Source: Funiculus sociatus GB2-C1 (GTDB lineage Bacteria; Cyanobacteriota; Cyanobacteriia; Cyanobacteriales; FACHB-T130). Taken from it: a stretch of DNA of 64,000 bases. The stretch is from assembly GCF_039962115.1 (NCBI RefSeq), contig NZ_JAMPKJ010000015.1:1-64000 (forward strand), written 5' to 3'. The translations under genes and the position numbers were made by a program. The notes under the pieces were generated by a model that did no database searches, was not told the DNA's origin, and saw nothing but the letters and a program-made list of their open reading frames with translations. Positions 9,173-18,414 of this stretch are shown piece after piece. Position 1 is the stretch's first letter, and each line of letters begins with the position of its first letter.

Positions 9173-9970
9173 ATGAAAAAAATTCTAGTAATTGAACAGC
9201 AAACCCCTACCCGAAACCGTTTTCTCAAAGGTCTTAAAGCTAAAGGTTTCTACACTATCAGTGCTGATAACGGTCGAGTTGGGGTTCATCTGGCACAGGA
9301 GAATTTACCCGATGTGATAATTTCCGGCATTATGATGTCGGAACTCGATGGTTACGATGTTCTGACGGCGGTGCGCTCTAACCCAGTGACAGCGATTATC
9401 CCCTTCATTTTTGTCACTGCCAAGCTGACTCGGAACGATCTTCGCAAAGCTATGGAACTGGGAGCGGATGACTATCTCACCAAACCCTGTAGTTTAGAAG
9501 AATTACACCGAGCGATCGCTGCCCAATTGGAAAAACAGACCGTCCTTCGGCAGTTATACTCCCAACCATCTCCGCCAGTCCCAGCAGCATCATCCACAGA
9601 AACTGCCACTATAACAATAACAACTGCCGCGGACTTAACTTTTCCCTGCAACCCTCCCTTGAGTGAGGTATTTCGTTTCATCGAGGCTAATTATCATCGC
9701 GCGATCGCTCTCGGCGATGTCGCTCAAGCAGTTGGTTACTCCCCAGCTTACTTAACTAACCTGACCCGACGACAGACCGGACAAACCGTGCAACGCTGGA
9801 TAATCCAGCGCCGGATGGCAGCAGCCCGTTCCTTACTTCTAGAGACTGACCAGGCAGTAGAGCATATTGCTCCTAAAGTGGGCTATCACAATGCGGTTCA
9901 TTTCTTCCGCCAGTTTCGCCAATTCCACGGCACAACTCCCCAAGCTTGGAGAAACACCAATCGCAGCTAG
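9173..9970 (+). CDS. Atypical receiver domain fused to an AraC-type DNA-binding domain
   Basis: A 265-residue transcription regulator with a receiver fold (about 1-120), a Thr/Ala/Pro-rich linker (about 125-160) and an AraC double helix-turn-helix (about 165-262, ending FRQFHGTTPQAWR). The receiver is degenerate. The phospho-acceptor position reads IISGIMMSELDG, so Gly52 replaces Asp, and the N-terminal acidic pair is Glu8-Gln9. Thr82 and Lys104 are kept. It therefore probably does not respond to phosphorylation in the usual way. The ATG at 9173 is chosen because GGGAG lies 8 bases upstream; an upstream alternative start at 9140 lacks such a site. Placed between the FAAL and ACP genes, it is likely the local regulator. 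Confidence 0.82.
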   Translation: MKKILVIEQQTPTRNRFLKGLKAKGFYTISADNGRVGVHLAQENLPDVIISGIMMSELDGYDVLTAVRSNPVTAIIPFIFVTAKLTRNDLRKAMELGADDYLTKPCSLEELHRAIAAQLEKQTVLRQLYSQPSPPVPAASSTETATITITTAADLTFPCNPPLSEVFRFIEANYHRAIALGDVAQAVGYSPAYLTNLTRRQTGQTVQRWIIQRRMAAARSLLLETDQAVEHIAPKVGYHNAVHFFRQFRQFHGTTPQAWRNTNRS

Positions 9971-10426
9971 ATCGACACAAACAAGATCGAAAGAATTGTT
10001 AGTCAGATCGACAAATTAATCATTGTAATAGCATCAAACATTTTCTAAGCTTCTTGTAGCAGCCTCTTTAATATTCTTGGGGAAGAGTAAACAAAGAGGA
10101 GATTAGATCAATGAGAACTTTTTAGCTCTCAGGCACCATTTCGCACGATAAGCGAGAAGAAATCGTCGATATCAGGTTGTCTTTAAAAAATATCTTTTTG
10201 TCATAATGGCAACCTGAAGCCAATTTTTGTCAGCTTGGTCATTAGTTCAACCGCAAATAAAGCTAATACGGCTTGAACCAAAGGCACAGGAAATTTTGAG
10301 AATTTATATCAGTTGTGCTGGAGTCTAAACAGCAGCTTTACCTACATTTATGGCACTCATTTCTTAGCCATCAGTACAACTGACAGTCAGCAAAAAACAG
10401 CACTTGAACCCCTGAAGGTTGAAACA
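9971..10426. other. Intergenic region before the ACP gene
   Basis: No convincing gene. The left part has two close copies of AGATCGAC. Around 10167-10217 there are widely spaced inverted arms CAGGTTG and CAACCTG. A long upstream extension of the ACP frame is open to 10313, but the natural start is at 10427. The region may contain a promoter for the ACP and diiron enzyme genes; no clear box was identified. Confidence 0.4.
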
Positions 10427-10741
10427 ATGCAAATCCAGAATCTTCAAGCCACAAATATGTCTACGGCTTCGGGAATGATTATCAAAGAAGCCCCGACGGC
10501 ACCAGAAATTCAAGCGTGGATTGTCTCCTATCTAGCTGAACTACTAGAAATCGAGCCGGATGAAGTTAATGTCACGATTCCCTTTGACCAATACGGTCTA
10601 GACTCTTCAGCAGCAGTTGGTATGACCGGGGACATGGAAGATTGGATGGGAAGAAAACTCGATCCAACCCTACTGTACGATTACCCTACTATTCAGGGTT
10701 TGGCTAGGCATTTGGCTGAGGAATTAAAAATCAAAGTGTAA
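10427..10741 (+). CDS. Free-standing acyl carrier protein
   Basis: A 104-residue acyl carrier protein. The phosphopantetheine site is YGLDSSAAVG with Ser60, followed by helix II/III features (LLYDYPTIQGLARHLAEEL) of PKS-type ACPs. A poorly conserved 20-25 residue N-terminal tail precedes the domain. The ATG at 10427 is preferred over the open upstream extension because the extra N-terminal sequence is not ACP-like. It lies about 100 bases before the diiron enzyme gene and downstream of the FAAL gene, so it should receive the acyl-adenylate and present the acyl chain to the diiron enzyme and then to the PKS ketosynthase. A dispersed G-rich repeat lies between this gene and the next. Confidence 0.9.
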   Translation: MQIQNLQATNMSTASGMIIKEAPTAPEIQAWIVSYLAELLEIEPDEVNVTIPFDQYGLDSSAAVGMTGDMEDWMGRKLDPTLLYDYPTIQGLARHLAEELKIKV

Positions 10742-10742
10742 G

Positions 10743-10776
10743 GCTGGGGACTGGGGGCTGGAAACTGGGAACTGGA
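10743..10776. repeat. G-rich CTGGGGA/CTGGGAA-type dispersed repeat
   Basis: A short run of near-repeats of the form GGGGACTGG, GGGGCTGG, GGGAACTGG sits between the ACP gene and the diiron enzyme gene. It belongs to the same class as the heptanucleotide-like tracts seen at 27102-27127, 45847-46010 and 60412-60456. Confidence 0.6.
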
Positions 10777-10843
10777 AATAAGAAATTCCTAGTGAAAGAA
10801 GAATCAACATTTGCACTCTTACGCTTTTAGGAAAAGGTTAATT

Positions 10844-12220
10844 ATGGTAGATACAGCAACACCAGCTTTAAAATTTGAATCTTCAAGTTTATCGGAGGAG
10901 AAGGTAAAAAAGCATATCAAAATCACCGAAATCAACTATCGTCGGAACACTGATTCCGACTACACTGAGAAAATCGAGGAATTAGACAAAAACTTCAACT
11001 ACAGCAGCAACAGCGATTATTATTGGAGTCAGCCGGAGCTTTCAATGCTTTACGGCACCCCACTTTATGAACAAGCCTCCGACTCCCAAAAGAAAGCTCT
11101 AAATCACGTTTATTGGGCAACGCAGTATAACCAAACTGCTGCTACCGAAGCTAATGCCGTACTTTACAATCAGGTGACTGCTGGCGTTTTTTCTCAGATG
11201 AGTGATTACACAACACTCTGCCAAGAACTAGACCTAGAAACAGAACAGGAACGTCATCACATTCATGCTTTTCACACAATTGGTTATAAAACAAAAAAAG
11301 CCCTGCTAGGGAAGACAGCATTTAGTGCGCCTAAGCAAGGGAAGTCAAACCAATTGAACAAAAATCAACCACAACTTTTCAGCTTTAACTTGCAAAGTTC
11401 GCCGATGTCGGCGTTTCAGGACACCGCCTTTCGCTTTATCACCAATAAGGTGATGCTGAAGAACCAAGCACAGTATTATTCCCACTATTTGAGAGAATTG
11501 GAGCAAAAAGGCGAGTTTATTCCAGCACAAACGACTGGCTTGTTGGGGCAAATAGCGCCAAAACCGATGTTACAGTTTTTTACCTTAAACTGTGGCAGTT
11601 CGCCCTTCTTGGCTTGCGTGTTCTACGTCACGCGGTTTTTAGCCAATATGTTGCTCAAGAACTATGAATACCGCTATGTCCAATACTACAGGGACTTAGA
11701 GAGGCAAGGCGAGTTTATCCCAGCCCCGACAGCTGTCTCCTATAACCATCTGATGGATGAATCTTTTCACACTACAACGAGCGAGCTAATCGCTCAAGAT
11801 TTGTATAAGGATTTCTCGAAGCCAACAGCATATGAGAAATTCATCGCTAATGTAACGATCTATCGGGCGCAAAGTGTCGGTTTGAGCGGTCTTTCTGGGG
11901 GACTACCGGGGATATTTAGAACTGATGCTTCTTTCATGCTCTCGTTTTACAAGTTGCTTCAGTCTCCTGTATTTAATATGTCCTCCCAAGAAGCACTCCA
12001 GTGGGTTGAGAAGTGTTTGTGTCAAGAACACGAGGGTTTCTATATAAATCTCAAGTATCACCAACGCCTGCTGATAGATTTGCGTAGGTTTTTTGAGGAG
12101 ATGGATTACCTTTGGCCTGTCAACCGTGAAATGCGCCTGATGGCTACAGGAGGCTCGATTGAGCGGGCTATCAAAACTAATATTAAGGCTTTTGACGAGT
12201 TATCCCGATCTGTCGCCTAA
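10844..12220 (+). CDS. Non-haem diiron enzyme of the AurF/CylC type (putative halogenase or oxygenase)
   Basis: A 458-residue protein. Counting from the ATG at 10844 (GGAAAAGG just upstream), the metal-ligand pattern of AurF-like diiron proteins can be read: Glu102 in ATEANAV, Glu136-x-x-His139 in QERHHIHAF, and His302-x3-Glu306-x2-His309 in HLMDESFH. Between these lies an internal duplication: FRFITNKVMLKNQAQYY with GEFIPAQT (about 196-230) is echoed by TRFLANMLLKNYEYRYV with GEFIPAPT (about 263-297). CylC-type dimetal halogenases occur after a FAAL and an ACP in cyanobacterial pathways and modify unactivated carbons of ACP-bound fatty acids. The gene order FAAL-ACP-this-PKS matches. Hydroxylation or desaturation instead of halogenation remains possible. 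The fold call is good, the reaction is inferred. Confidence 0.6.
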   Translation: MVDTATPALKFESSSLSEEKVKKHIKITEINYRRNTDSDYTEKIEELDKNFNYSSNSDYYWSQPELSMLYGTPLYEQASDSQKKALNHVYWATQYNQTAATEANAVLYNQVTAGVFSQMSDYTTLCQELDLETEQERHHIHAFHTIGYKTKKALLGKTAFSAPKQGKSNQLNKNQPQLFSFNLQSSPMSAFQDTAFRFITNKVMLKNQAQYYSHYLRELEQKGEFIPAQTTGLLGQIAPKPMLQFFTLNCGSSPFLACVFYVTRFLANMLLKNYEYRYVQYYRDLERQGEFIPAPTAVSYNHLMDESFHTTTSELIAQDLYKDFSKPTAYEKFIANVTIYRAQSVGLSGLSGGLPGIFRTDASFMLSFYKLLQSPVFNMSSQEALQWVEKCLCQEHEGFYINLKYHQRLLIDLRRFFEEMDYLWPVNREMRLMATGGSIERAIKTNIKAFDELSRSVA

Positions 12221-12234
12221 GTCTGTCGCCTAAG
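12209..12234. repeat. Tandem 13-bp duplication over a stop codon
   Basis: TCTGTCGCCTAAG occurs twice back to back. The first copy contains the stop codon of the diiron enzyme gene. This looks like a recent slippage duplication with no effect on the protein. Confidence 0.85.
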
Positions 12235-12352
12235 AAAGTGCGGTGTAGGTTGGGTCTTCGGTACTCAACCATTCGTGTCCTGTCAACTGGATAAATGGTT
12301 GGGTTTCCCGACAGTAATCCCGACCTGAAAATTGACCATGAGAGGCTTTGCA

Positions 12353-15300
12353 GTGGAACCTATAGCAATTATTGGTCTTGGTTGTCGTTTTCCGGGAGCT
12401 AACGATCCGGAAGCCTTCTGGCAACTATTGAGTAACGGTGTGGATGCGATCGCGCAAGTGCCAAAAGAGCGATGGGATATTGACGCATTCTATGACCCAG
12501 AACCAGGTAAGCCGGGAAAAATGAGTACCCGCTGGGGTGGCTTCTTGGAACAAGTGGATCAATTTGAACCCAGCTTCTTTGGGATTGCTCCCCGCGAGGT
12601 GGAGCGAATGGACCCCCAGCAAAGGCTGGCGTTGGAAGTAGCTTGGGAAGCCCTGGAAAATGCCGCAATCGTGCCATCAAAGCTGAGTGGCACTCAAACA
12701 GGGGTTTTCATGGCAATCGGCAACTATGACTATTGCAGATTGCTAACCAAAGATTTAAACCTGGTTAACGCTTACGATGGCACTGGCAATACCCTCTCTA
12801 TTACCGCCAATCGTCTATCGTACATTCTGAATCTGCGCGGGCCAAGTGTGGTAATTGAAACTGCCTGTTCTTCTTCTCTGGTTGCATTGCATTATGCTTG
12901 CCGAAGTTTGGAGAGTGGAGAGTCTAATTTGTGCTTGGTAGGTGGAGTCAGTTTGATGCTGTCTCCGGAGCCATTTATTACCTACTCCCATGCGCGGATG
13001 ATGGCGGCGGACGGTCGCTGTAAGACTTTTGATGCCAGTGCGGATGGTTATGTCCGGGGAGAAGGATGCGGTGTTGTAGTCCTCAAGCGTCTTTCGGATG
13101 CTCTCCGAGATGGAGACAACATTAAAGCAGTTATCAAAGGTTCGGCTGTTAACCAAGATGGCCTAAGCAATGGACTCACAGCACCGAATGGCCCTTCTCA
13201 GCAAGCGGTGATCCGTCAAGCTTTGGAAAATGCTGATGTGCAAGCAACGCAGATTAGCTATGTTGAAGCTCATGGTACTGGCACATCTTTAGGAGATCCC
13301 ATCGAATTTAAATCTCTAAAAGCTGTGCTAATGCAGAATCGCGAGCCAGATCAACCTTGTTGGATTGGCTCGGTTAAAACTAATATTGGTCATTTGGAAG
13401 CTGCTTCTGGGATGGCTAGTGTCATCAAGGTGGTACTTTCGCTACAACATAAAGAAATTCCACCGCACTTGCATCTCAAGCAGCTGAATCCTTATATTTC
13501 TTTGGAAGGGACGACCTTTGCTATTCCTGCTGAGTCTCAAGCTTGGGATGTTGGTACACAGAGACGCTTAGCTGGGATTAGTGCGTTTGGTTTCGGGGGG
13601 ACGAATTGCCATGCAATTTTGGAGGAAGCACCGCAGAACCTTACCCCGCCTCCTGCTACCGCTCCCATCTGGGCAAGTTTAGAGGGGTTGGGGGTGACGT
13701 GCGATCAGCCAACGGATGATATCACAACTCTCGAACGTCCTCTGCATCTTCTTACCCTTTCGGCAAAGACTGAGAACGCTTTGAGGGAATTGGCACAACG
13801 TTATGCAAATTTCTTCGCGACGCATCCTGAAGCATCCCTGGAGGATGTTTGCTTTACTGCAAATACAGCGCGATCGCATTTTGACCATCGTTTTGCTGTA
13901 ACAGCTGAATCTACTGTGCAGTTGCAAGAGCAGTTAACGGCTTTTGCTGCTGGTAAAGAAACTGTCGGACTGGTCAGCAACCCGGTAAAAAGCAATAAGC
14001 GCCCGAAAATAGCATTTTTATTTACTGGTCAAGGTTCGCAGTATGTGGGGATGGGACGCGAACTCTACGCAACGCAACCTATTTTCCGCCAAGCACTTGA
14101 TGGTTGCGATCGCATTCTGCGTCCTTATTTAGAACAACCCTTACTATCAGTTCTATATCCCGAATCTGGGATGAATTCCCCTTTAAATGAAACCGCATAC
14201 ACGCAACCTGCATTATTTGCACTGGAATATGCACTCTTCCAGTTATGGAAATCTTGGGGTCTAACTCCGGATGTTGTCATGGGTCATAGTGTAGGGGAAT
14301 ATGTCGCCGCCTGTGTTTCGGGGGTATTCAGCCTGGAAGATGGTCTAAAATTGATTGCCGAACGCGCCCGTTTGATGCAGGCTTTGCCCGCAGGTGGTGA
14401 GATGGTGGCGGTGTTTGCTTCGGAAAGCAAAGTGCAAGCAGTCATCCAACCATATATCCAAGAGGTTGCGATCGCAGCCATTAATGGCCCAAAGAGTATT
14501 GTTATTTCTGGTCAGGCTGAGGCTGTCGGACAAGCGATCGCATCTTTGCAAGCTGAAGGCATCAAGACGAAAAAGTTGACCGTTTCCCATGCCTTCCACT
14601 CTCCCTTAATGTCGCCCATGCTGGCAGATTTTGAGAGAGTCGCCGCAGAAATTCCATATTCTTCGCCAAAAGTCAAGTTAGTTTCCAATGTTACTGGGGA
14701 ACTAGCAACAGATGCGATCGCCACCCCTGAGTATTGGTGTCGTCATGTGCTTGAGCCAGTCAGATTTGCCAAGAGCATGGAAACCCTTTATCAGAAGGGT
14801 TATAAGGTATTTGTCGAGATCGGTCCGAAGCCGATTTTGTTGGGGATGGGACGCTACTGCTTGCCAGATGCAGAGACATTCGCATCTTTACCAAGTTTGC
14901 GTCCAGAGTGTTCAGATTGGCAGCAAATCCTCCAGAGTTTAGCAGAACTATATGTGCGTGGAGTGGCTGTAGACTGGTCTGGCTTTGACCAAGATTACCC
15001 CCGTCGCCGTCTGCAACTACCAACTTATCCATTCCAGCGACAGCGGTATTGGGTAGAGTTCTCTGAAAATGGTCACTCAAACGAAAAGCCTCTCACCCCA
15101 ATGGTTAAGCTTCTGAACCAGGGGGATACTCAACAGCTAATTCAGCAGTTAGAAACCATAGGGAAACTTTCAGAAGATGAGTTGAAATTATTGCCGAAGC
15201 TGCTGGAATTATTAGTTAAGCAAAATAAACAGCCGCTAACAGCAGCATCTATCAAAGATTGGCTGTATGAGATAGAGTGGCAACTTAAACCGCGTCAGTT

Positions 15301-18300
15301 GACGGAAAACCAAACGATTCAGGCTCCTGAGTCCAGTTCCCCTCCCCTGCGAGGGGAGGGGCTAGGGGAGAGGTCTGGCCGTTGGCTGATTTTTGCAGAC
15401 TTGGGGGGTGTAGGGGAAAATTTAGCGATTTTGCGCGATCGCTGCAACTGTATTCTGGTCTATCCGGGAGACACCTATCAAACCACAGAACCCGGAACTT
15501 ACACCATCAACCCTTCCAATCCAGCCGACTTTGAGCGTTTATTCCAAGAAATAGGGAATCCACCTTTACAGGGAATCCTCCACCTGTGGAGTTTAGAGGC
15601 GGGATTGGCAGATAAGTTAACAATTCCCTCTCTAGAAAATGCACAAACTCTAGGCGTTGCTAGTGTACTAAATTTACTGCAAACTCTGACTGGGAAAGAA
15701 AATCAATTCTCAATTTCCAATTCCCAACCCAAGTTGTGGTTAGTAACGCGGGGTGCAGTACCAGTTGGTGGTTCGCTTCCGGGAGTTGCTCAAGCACCCT
15801 TATGGGGACTGGGCAAAGTCGTGGCTCTGGAACACCGGGAATTGTGGGGTGGAATGCTCGATTTAGCCCCTGAAGCAACTGAAGATGAAGCCGCGAAGCT
15901 GTTAGCAGAAATTGAGAATGCACAAGGGGAAGACCATCTCGCCTTCCGGGATGGACAGCGTTATGTCGCCCGTTTGGTGCAAAAGGAACTACCAGAATCT
16001 CAAGGCGTGGCGTTAAATGCTGATAGCACTTACCTGATTACTGGGGGTTTGGGAGCCTTGGGGCTGAAAGTTGCCCAGTGGATGCTGGAACAGGGCGCTA
16101 AACACTTGGTACTAACTGGACGCAGTGCAGTTTCCAGCCAGGCGCGGGAAGTTATTACCCAGATGGAGCAAGCAGGAGCCGAGATTTTAGTTGCTCAGGC
16201 AGATGTCTGCAATGGGGGGGATATGCTCAGAGTGCTTGAGGAAGTTGAAGCCTCAATGCCACCCCTACGAGGGGTTATTCATGCTGCTGGGGTTTCTCGA
16301 TATGAAGCGATCGCAGATATGGATTTAAACGCCCTTAACTCTGTGTTGCGTCCGAAGTTAGTAGGAACTTGGATTCTGCATAAACTTACCCAAGAAATTA
16401 AGCTTGACTTTTTCGTTAGCTTCTCCTCAATATCTGCGGTGTGGGGTTCTAAAGGACAAGCGCACTATGCGGCGGCGAACCATTTCCTAGATATGTTGGC
16501 ACATTATCGTCTTGGACTTGGGCTACCAGCTTTAAGTGTAAATTGGGGCCCTTGGGCTGGCGGCGGTATGGCGCTAGAAGAATTCCAGACATTCTTGACG
16601 CGGATGGGAGTGGAAGCATTGCAACCACAGCAAGCACTTTCCGCCTTGGGATATCTTCTAGGAGCAGGTTGCGTTCAGACAACAGTGGCGAATGTCGATT
16701 GGACTTTATTCAAAGACCTTTATGAAGCCAGAGGAAAGCGATCGCTATTAGAACTGCTTGAGGTGCGATCTCCCGAAACGCCACAACAGTCGGTGCAACG
16801 ATCGGAGATTCTACAACGATTGGAGACAACTCCTGTAAGCGATCACCACTCTCTGTTAATAACTCACCTCCAAAGTGAAGTTGCAAAAGTGCTGCGCTTA
16901 CCTCAATTGCCAGATCCGCAGCAAGGTCTATTTGATCTAGGAATGGACTCTCTCATGGCAGTTGAGGTTGTCAGTTTGATTCGCTCTCAATTACAAATCG
17001 AATTACCTGTCAGGGAGTTTCTAGAAGCATCAAACATTACCCTCCTGGCAGCCCTATTGCTTAAGCAACTGACACCAGATATTTCTACAGTAGATGTGAC
17101 AGTAAATGTCTTAAATCTCTACGATGAAGCTGTCTTAGATGAGGCAATTAATCCCAACACAGCAAATGAGCAGACGGGAGCAGCTTCGATTCTCCTAACT
17201 GGTGCCAGTGGATTTTTAGGAGCCTTTTTGCTTAAAGAACTCCTCGAACAGACTGACACAAACATCTATTGCTTAGTACGGGCTGCTGATGCTGAAGTAG
17301 GCAAGCTGAAAATCCGAAACAATCTGAAATCTTACGACCTATGGAAGGAGAAGTACAATTCGAGAATTATTTCAATTGCTGGAAATTTATCTCAGCCACG
17401 GTTGGGGCTTTCAACAGAACAATTTAAAAATCTTGCCCGCACAATTGATATTATTTATCACAATGCGGCAACTTTGAATTTTGTTTATCCTTATTCAGCA
17501 TTAAAGCCAACTAATGTTTTGGGTACGCAAGAAATCCTCAGGTTAGCTTGTCAATTTAAAGTCAAACCCCTGCATTATGTTTCAACTGATGCCGTTTTTG
17601 ATTCATCTGGTTATTACGGAAAGGAGGTGAAAGAATCAGAGCCAACTATTCATATTGAGGGAATAGACCTTGGTTATACCCAAACAAAATGGGTAGCGGA
17701 AAAGTTAGTTACCATAGCACGCGATCGCGGACTTCCAGTTTCTATCTACAGACCGCCTTTAATTGCCGGAGACAGCAAAACAGGAATTTGGAATACAGAT
17801 GATTTTACCTGCCGATTTCTTAAAGGCTGTATCCAAATGGGTAGTATGCCAAATATGAACTGTGGCATAACTATTGTGCCTGTGGATTATGTCAGCCAAG
17901 CGGTTGTCTATCTATCAAGGCAGAAAGAATCAATCGGAAAAGCTTTTCACTTAAATAATCCTAACTTTTCGAGTTGGGATGAAGTAGCAAATTGGATCGA
18001 TGATTTGGGCTATCCAGTGCGACAGATTTCCTATGAAGAATGGGAAGCAGAGTTAATAGAAACAGTTGGTTCTAAAGACAATGCTTTAAGCGGTCTTTTA
18101 CCTTTCTTTCTGCGGAGATGGTCTGATGAACAACTGACCTTCGCCGGACTAGGACAACGAAGAGTCAAACTCAACTGTCAAGATACAGTAACCAAGCTTG
18201 CAGATTCTGCGATCGCTTGTCCTCGCGTAGACTCTAAACTGCTGAAAACCTATTTCTCATACTTCAATCGTAGTGGATTTCTAAATGCACCAAAAGTGCG

Positions 18301-18307
18301 GGCATGA
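12353..18307 (+). CDS. Type I polyketide synthase, KS-AT-KR-ACP-thioester reductase
   Basis: About 1,984 residues. The ketosynthase has Cys172 in TACSSS plus EAHGTGT and NIGHLE. The acyltransferase has Ser646 in GHSVGEY and the malonyl-type motif HAFH. The ketoreductase has GGLGALG near 1230 and Tyr1372 in AHYAAAN. An ACP with Ser1533 in GMDSL and a C-terminal NAD(P)H thioester reductase (GASGFLG near 1617, Tyr1775/Lys1779) follow. No dehydratase or enoylreductase is seen between AT and KR. One round would add two carbons, leave a 3-hydroxyl and release an aldehyde or alcohol. GTG at 12353 is chosen for GAGAGG 7 bases upstream; ATG at 12338 is the alternative. An in-frame dispersed repeat lies in the linker before the KR half. 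The likely starter comes from the upstream ACP. Confidence 0.9.
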   Translation: MEPIAIIGLGCRFPGANDPEAFWQLLSNGVDAIAQVPKERWDIDAFYDPEPGKPGKMSTRWGGFLEQVDQFEPSFFGIAPREVERMDPQQRLALEVAWEALENAAIVPSKLSGTQTGVFMAIGNYDYCRLLTKDLNLVNAYDGTGNTLSITANRLSYILNLRGPSVVIETACSSSLVALHYACRSLESGESNLCLVGGVSLMLSPEPFITYSHARMMAADGRCKTFDASADGYVRGEGCGVVVLKRLSDALRDGDNIKAVIKGSAVNQDGLSNGLTAPNGPSQQAVIRQALENADVQATQISYVEAHGTGTSLGDPIEFKSLKAVLMQNREPDQPCWIGSVKTNIGHLEAASGMASVIKVVLSLQHKEIPPHLHLKQLNPYISLEGTTFAIPAESQAWDVGTQRRLAGISAFGFGGTNCHAILEEAPQNLTPPPATAPIWASLEGLGVTCDQPTDDITTLERPLHLLTLSAKTENALRELAQRYANFFATHPEASLEDVCFTANTARSHFDHRFAVTAESTVQLQEQLTAFAAGKETVGLVSNPVKSNKRPKIAFLFTGQGSQYVGMGRELYATQPIFRQALDGCDRILRPYLEQPLLSVLYPESGMNSPLNETAYTQPALFALEYALFQLWKSWGLTPDVVMGHSVGEYVAACVSGVFSLEDGLKLIAERARLMQALPAGGEMVAVFASESKVQAVIQPYIQEVAIAAINGPKSIVISGQAEAVGQAIASLQAEGIKTKKLTVSHAFHSPLMSPMLADFERVAAEIPYSSPKVKLVSNVTGELATDAIATPEYWCRHVLEPVRFAKSMETLYQKGYKVFVEIGPKPILLGMGRYCLPDAETFASLPSLRPECSDWQQILQSLAELYVRGVAVDWSGFDQDYPRRRLQLPTYPFQRQRYWVEFSENGHSNEKPLTPMVKLLNQGDTQQLIQQLETIGKLSEDELKLLPKLLELLVKQNKQPLTAASIKDWLYEIEWQLKPRQLTENQTIQAPESSSPPLRGEGLGERSGRWLIFADLGGVGENLAILRDRCNCILVYPGDTYQTTEPGTYTINPSNPADFERLFQEIGNPPLQGILHLWSLEAGLADKLTIPSLENAQTLGVASVLNLLQTLTGKENQFSISNSQPKLWLVTRGAVPVGGSLPGVAQAPLWGLGKVVALEHRELWGGMLDLAPEATEDEAAKLLAEIENAQGEDHLAFRDGQRYVARLVQKELPESQGVALNADSTYLITGGLGALGLKVAQWMLEQGAKHLVLTGRSAVSSQAREVITQMEQAGAEILVAQADVCNGGDMLRVLEEVEASMPPLRGVIHAAGVSRYEAIADMDLNALNSVLRPKLVGTWILHKLTQEIKLDFFVSFSSISAVWGSKGQAHYAAANHFLDMLAHYRLGLGLPALSVNWGPWAGGGMALEEFQTFLTRMGVEALQPQQALSALGYLLGAGCVQTTVANVDWTLFKDLYEARGKRSLLELLEVRSPETPQQSVQRSEILQRLETTPVSDHHSLLITHLQSEVAKVLRLPQLPDPQQGLFDLGMDSLMAVEVVSLIRSQLQIELPVREFLEASNITLLAALLLKQLTPDISTVDVTVNVLNLYDEAVLDEAINPNTANEQTGAASILLTGASGFLGAFLLKELLEQTDTNIYCLVRAADAEVGKLKIRNNLKSYDLWKEKYNSRIISIAGNLSQPRLGLSTEQFKNLARTIDIIYHNAATLNFVYPYSALKPTNVLGTQEILRLACQFKVKPLHYVSTDAVFDSSGYYGKEVKESEPTIHIEGIDLGYTQTKWVAEKLVTIARDRGLPVSIYRPPLIAGDSKTGIWNTDDFTCRFLKGCIQMGSMPNMNCGITIVPVDYVSQAVVYLSRQKESIGKAFHLNNPNFSSWDEVANWIDDLGYPVRQISYEEWEAELIETVGSKDNALSGLLPFFLRRWSDEQLTFAGLGQRRVKLNCQDTVTKLADSAIACPRVDSKLLKTYFSYFNRSGFLNAPKVRA
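15335..15376. repeat. Palindromic dispersed repeat inserted in frame in the PKS
   Basis: CCCCTCCCC followed by GGGGAGGGG and a GGGGAGAGG tail form a hairpin-like element inside the PKS coding sequence. It encodes [14 protein letters not shown] in the linker between the acyltransferase post-region and the ketoreductase structural half. It keeps the frame, so it is tolerated as an inter-domain loop. Confidence 0.75.
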
Positions 18308-18365
18308 GTACCAGTTGATTGATAAACTGTTCATTTAGTTTGAATGTTTGCTGTGAGGGGAATTA

Positions 18366-18390
18366 CTAATCATTAGCAATTAATGATTAG
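18366..18390. terminator. Perfect 10-bp inverted repeat after the PKS gene
   Basis: CTAATCATTA, a 5-base loop, then TAATGATTAG. The AT-rich hairpin lies about 60 bases after the PKS stop and just before the GTG-start gene at 18415. It may attenuate readthrough or be a small dispersed repeat; there is no T-run. Confidence 0.4.
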
Positions 18391-18414
18391 CAACTAATAT
18401 CGGAGGAGTAACTT

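Noticed and set aside
1-18307. Assignment of the left locus as the canonical heterocyst glycolipid (hgl) island
   Set aside because: DevBCA and a lipid PKS are present, but no hglC, hglD, hetM, hetN or hetI homologues are seen and the PKS domain order differs; homologues of DevBCA also occur without heterocysts.
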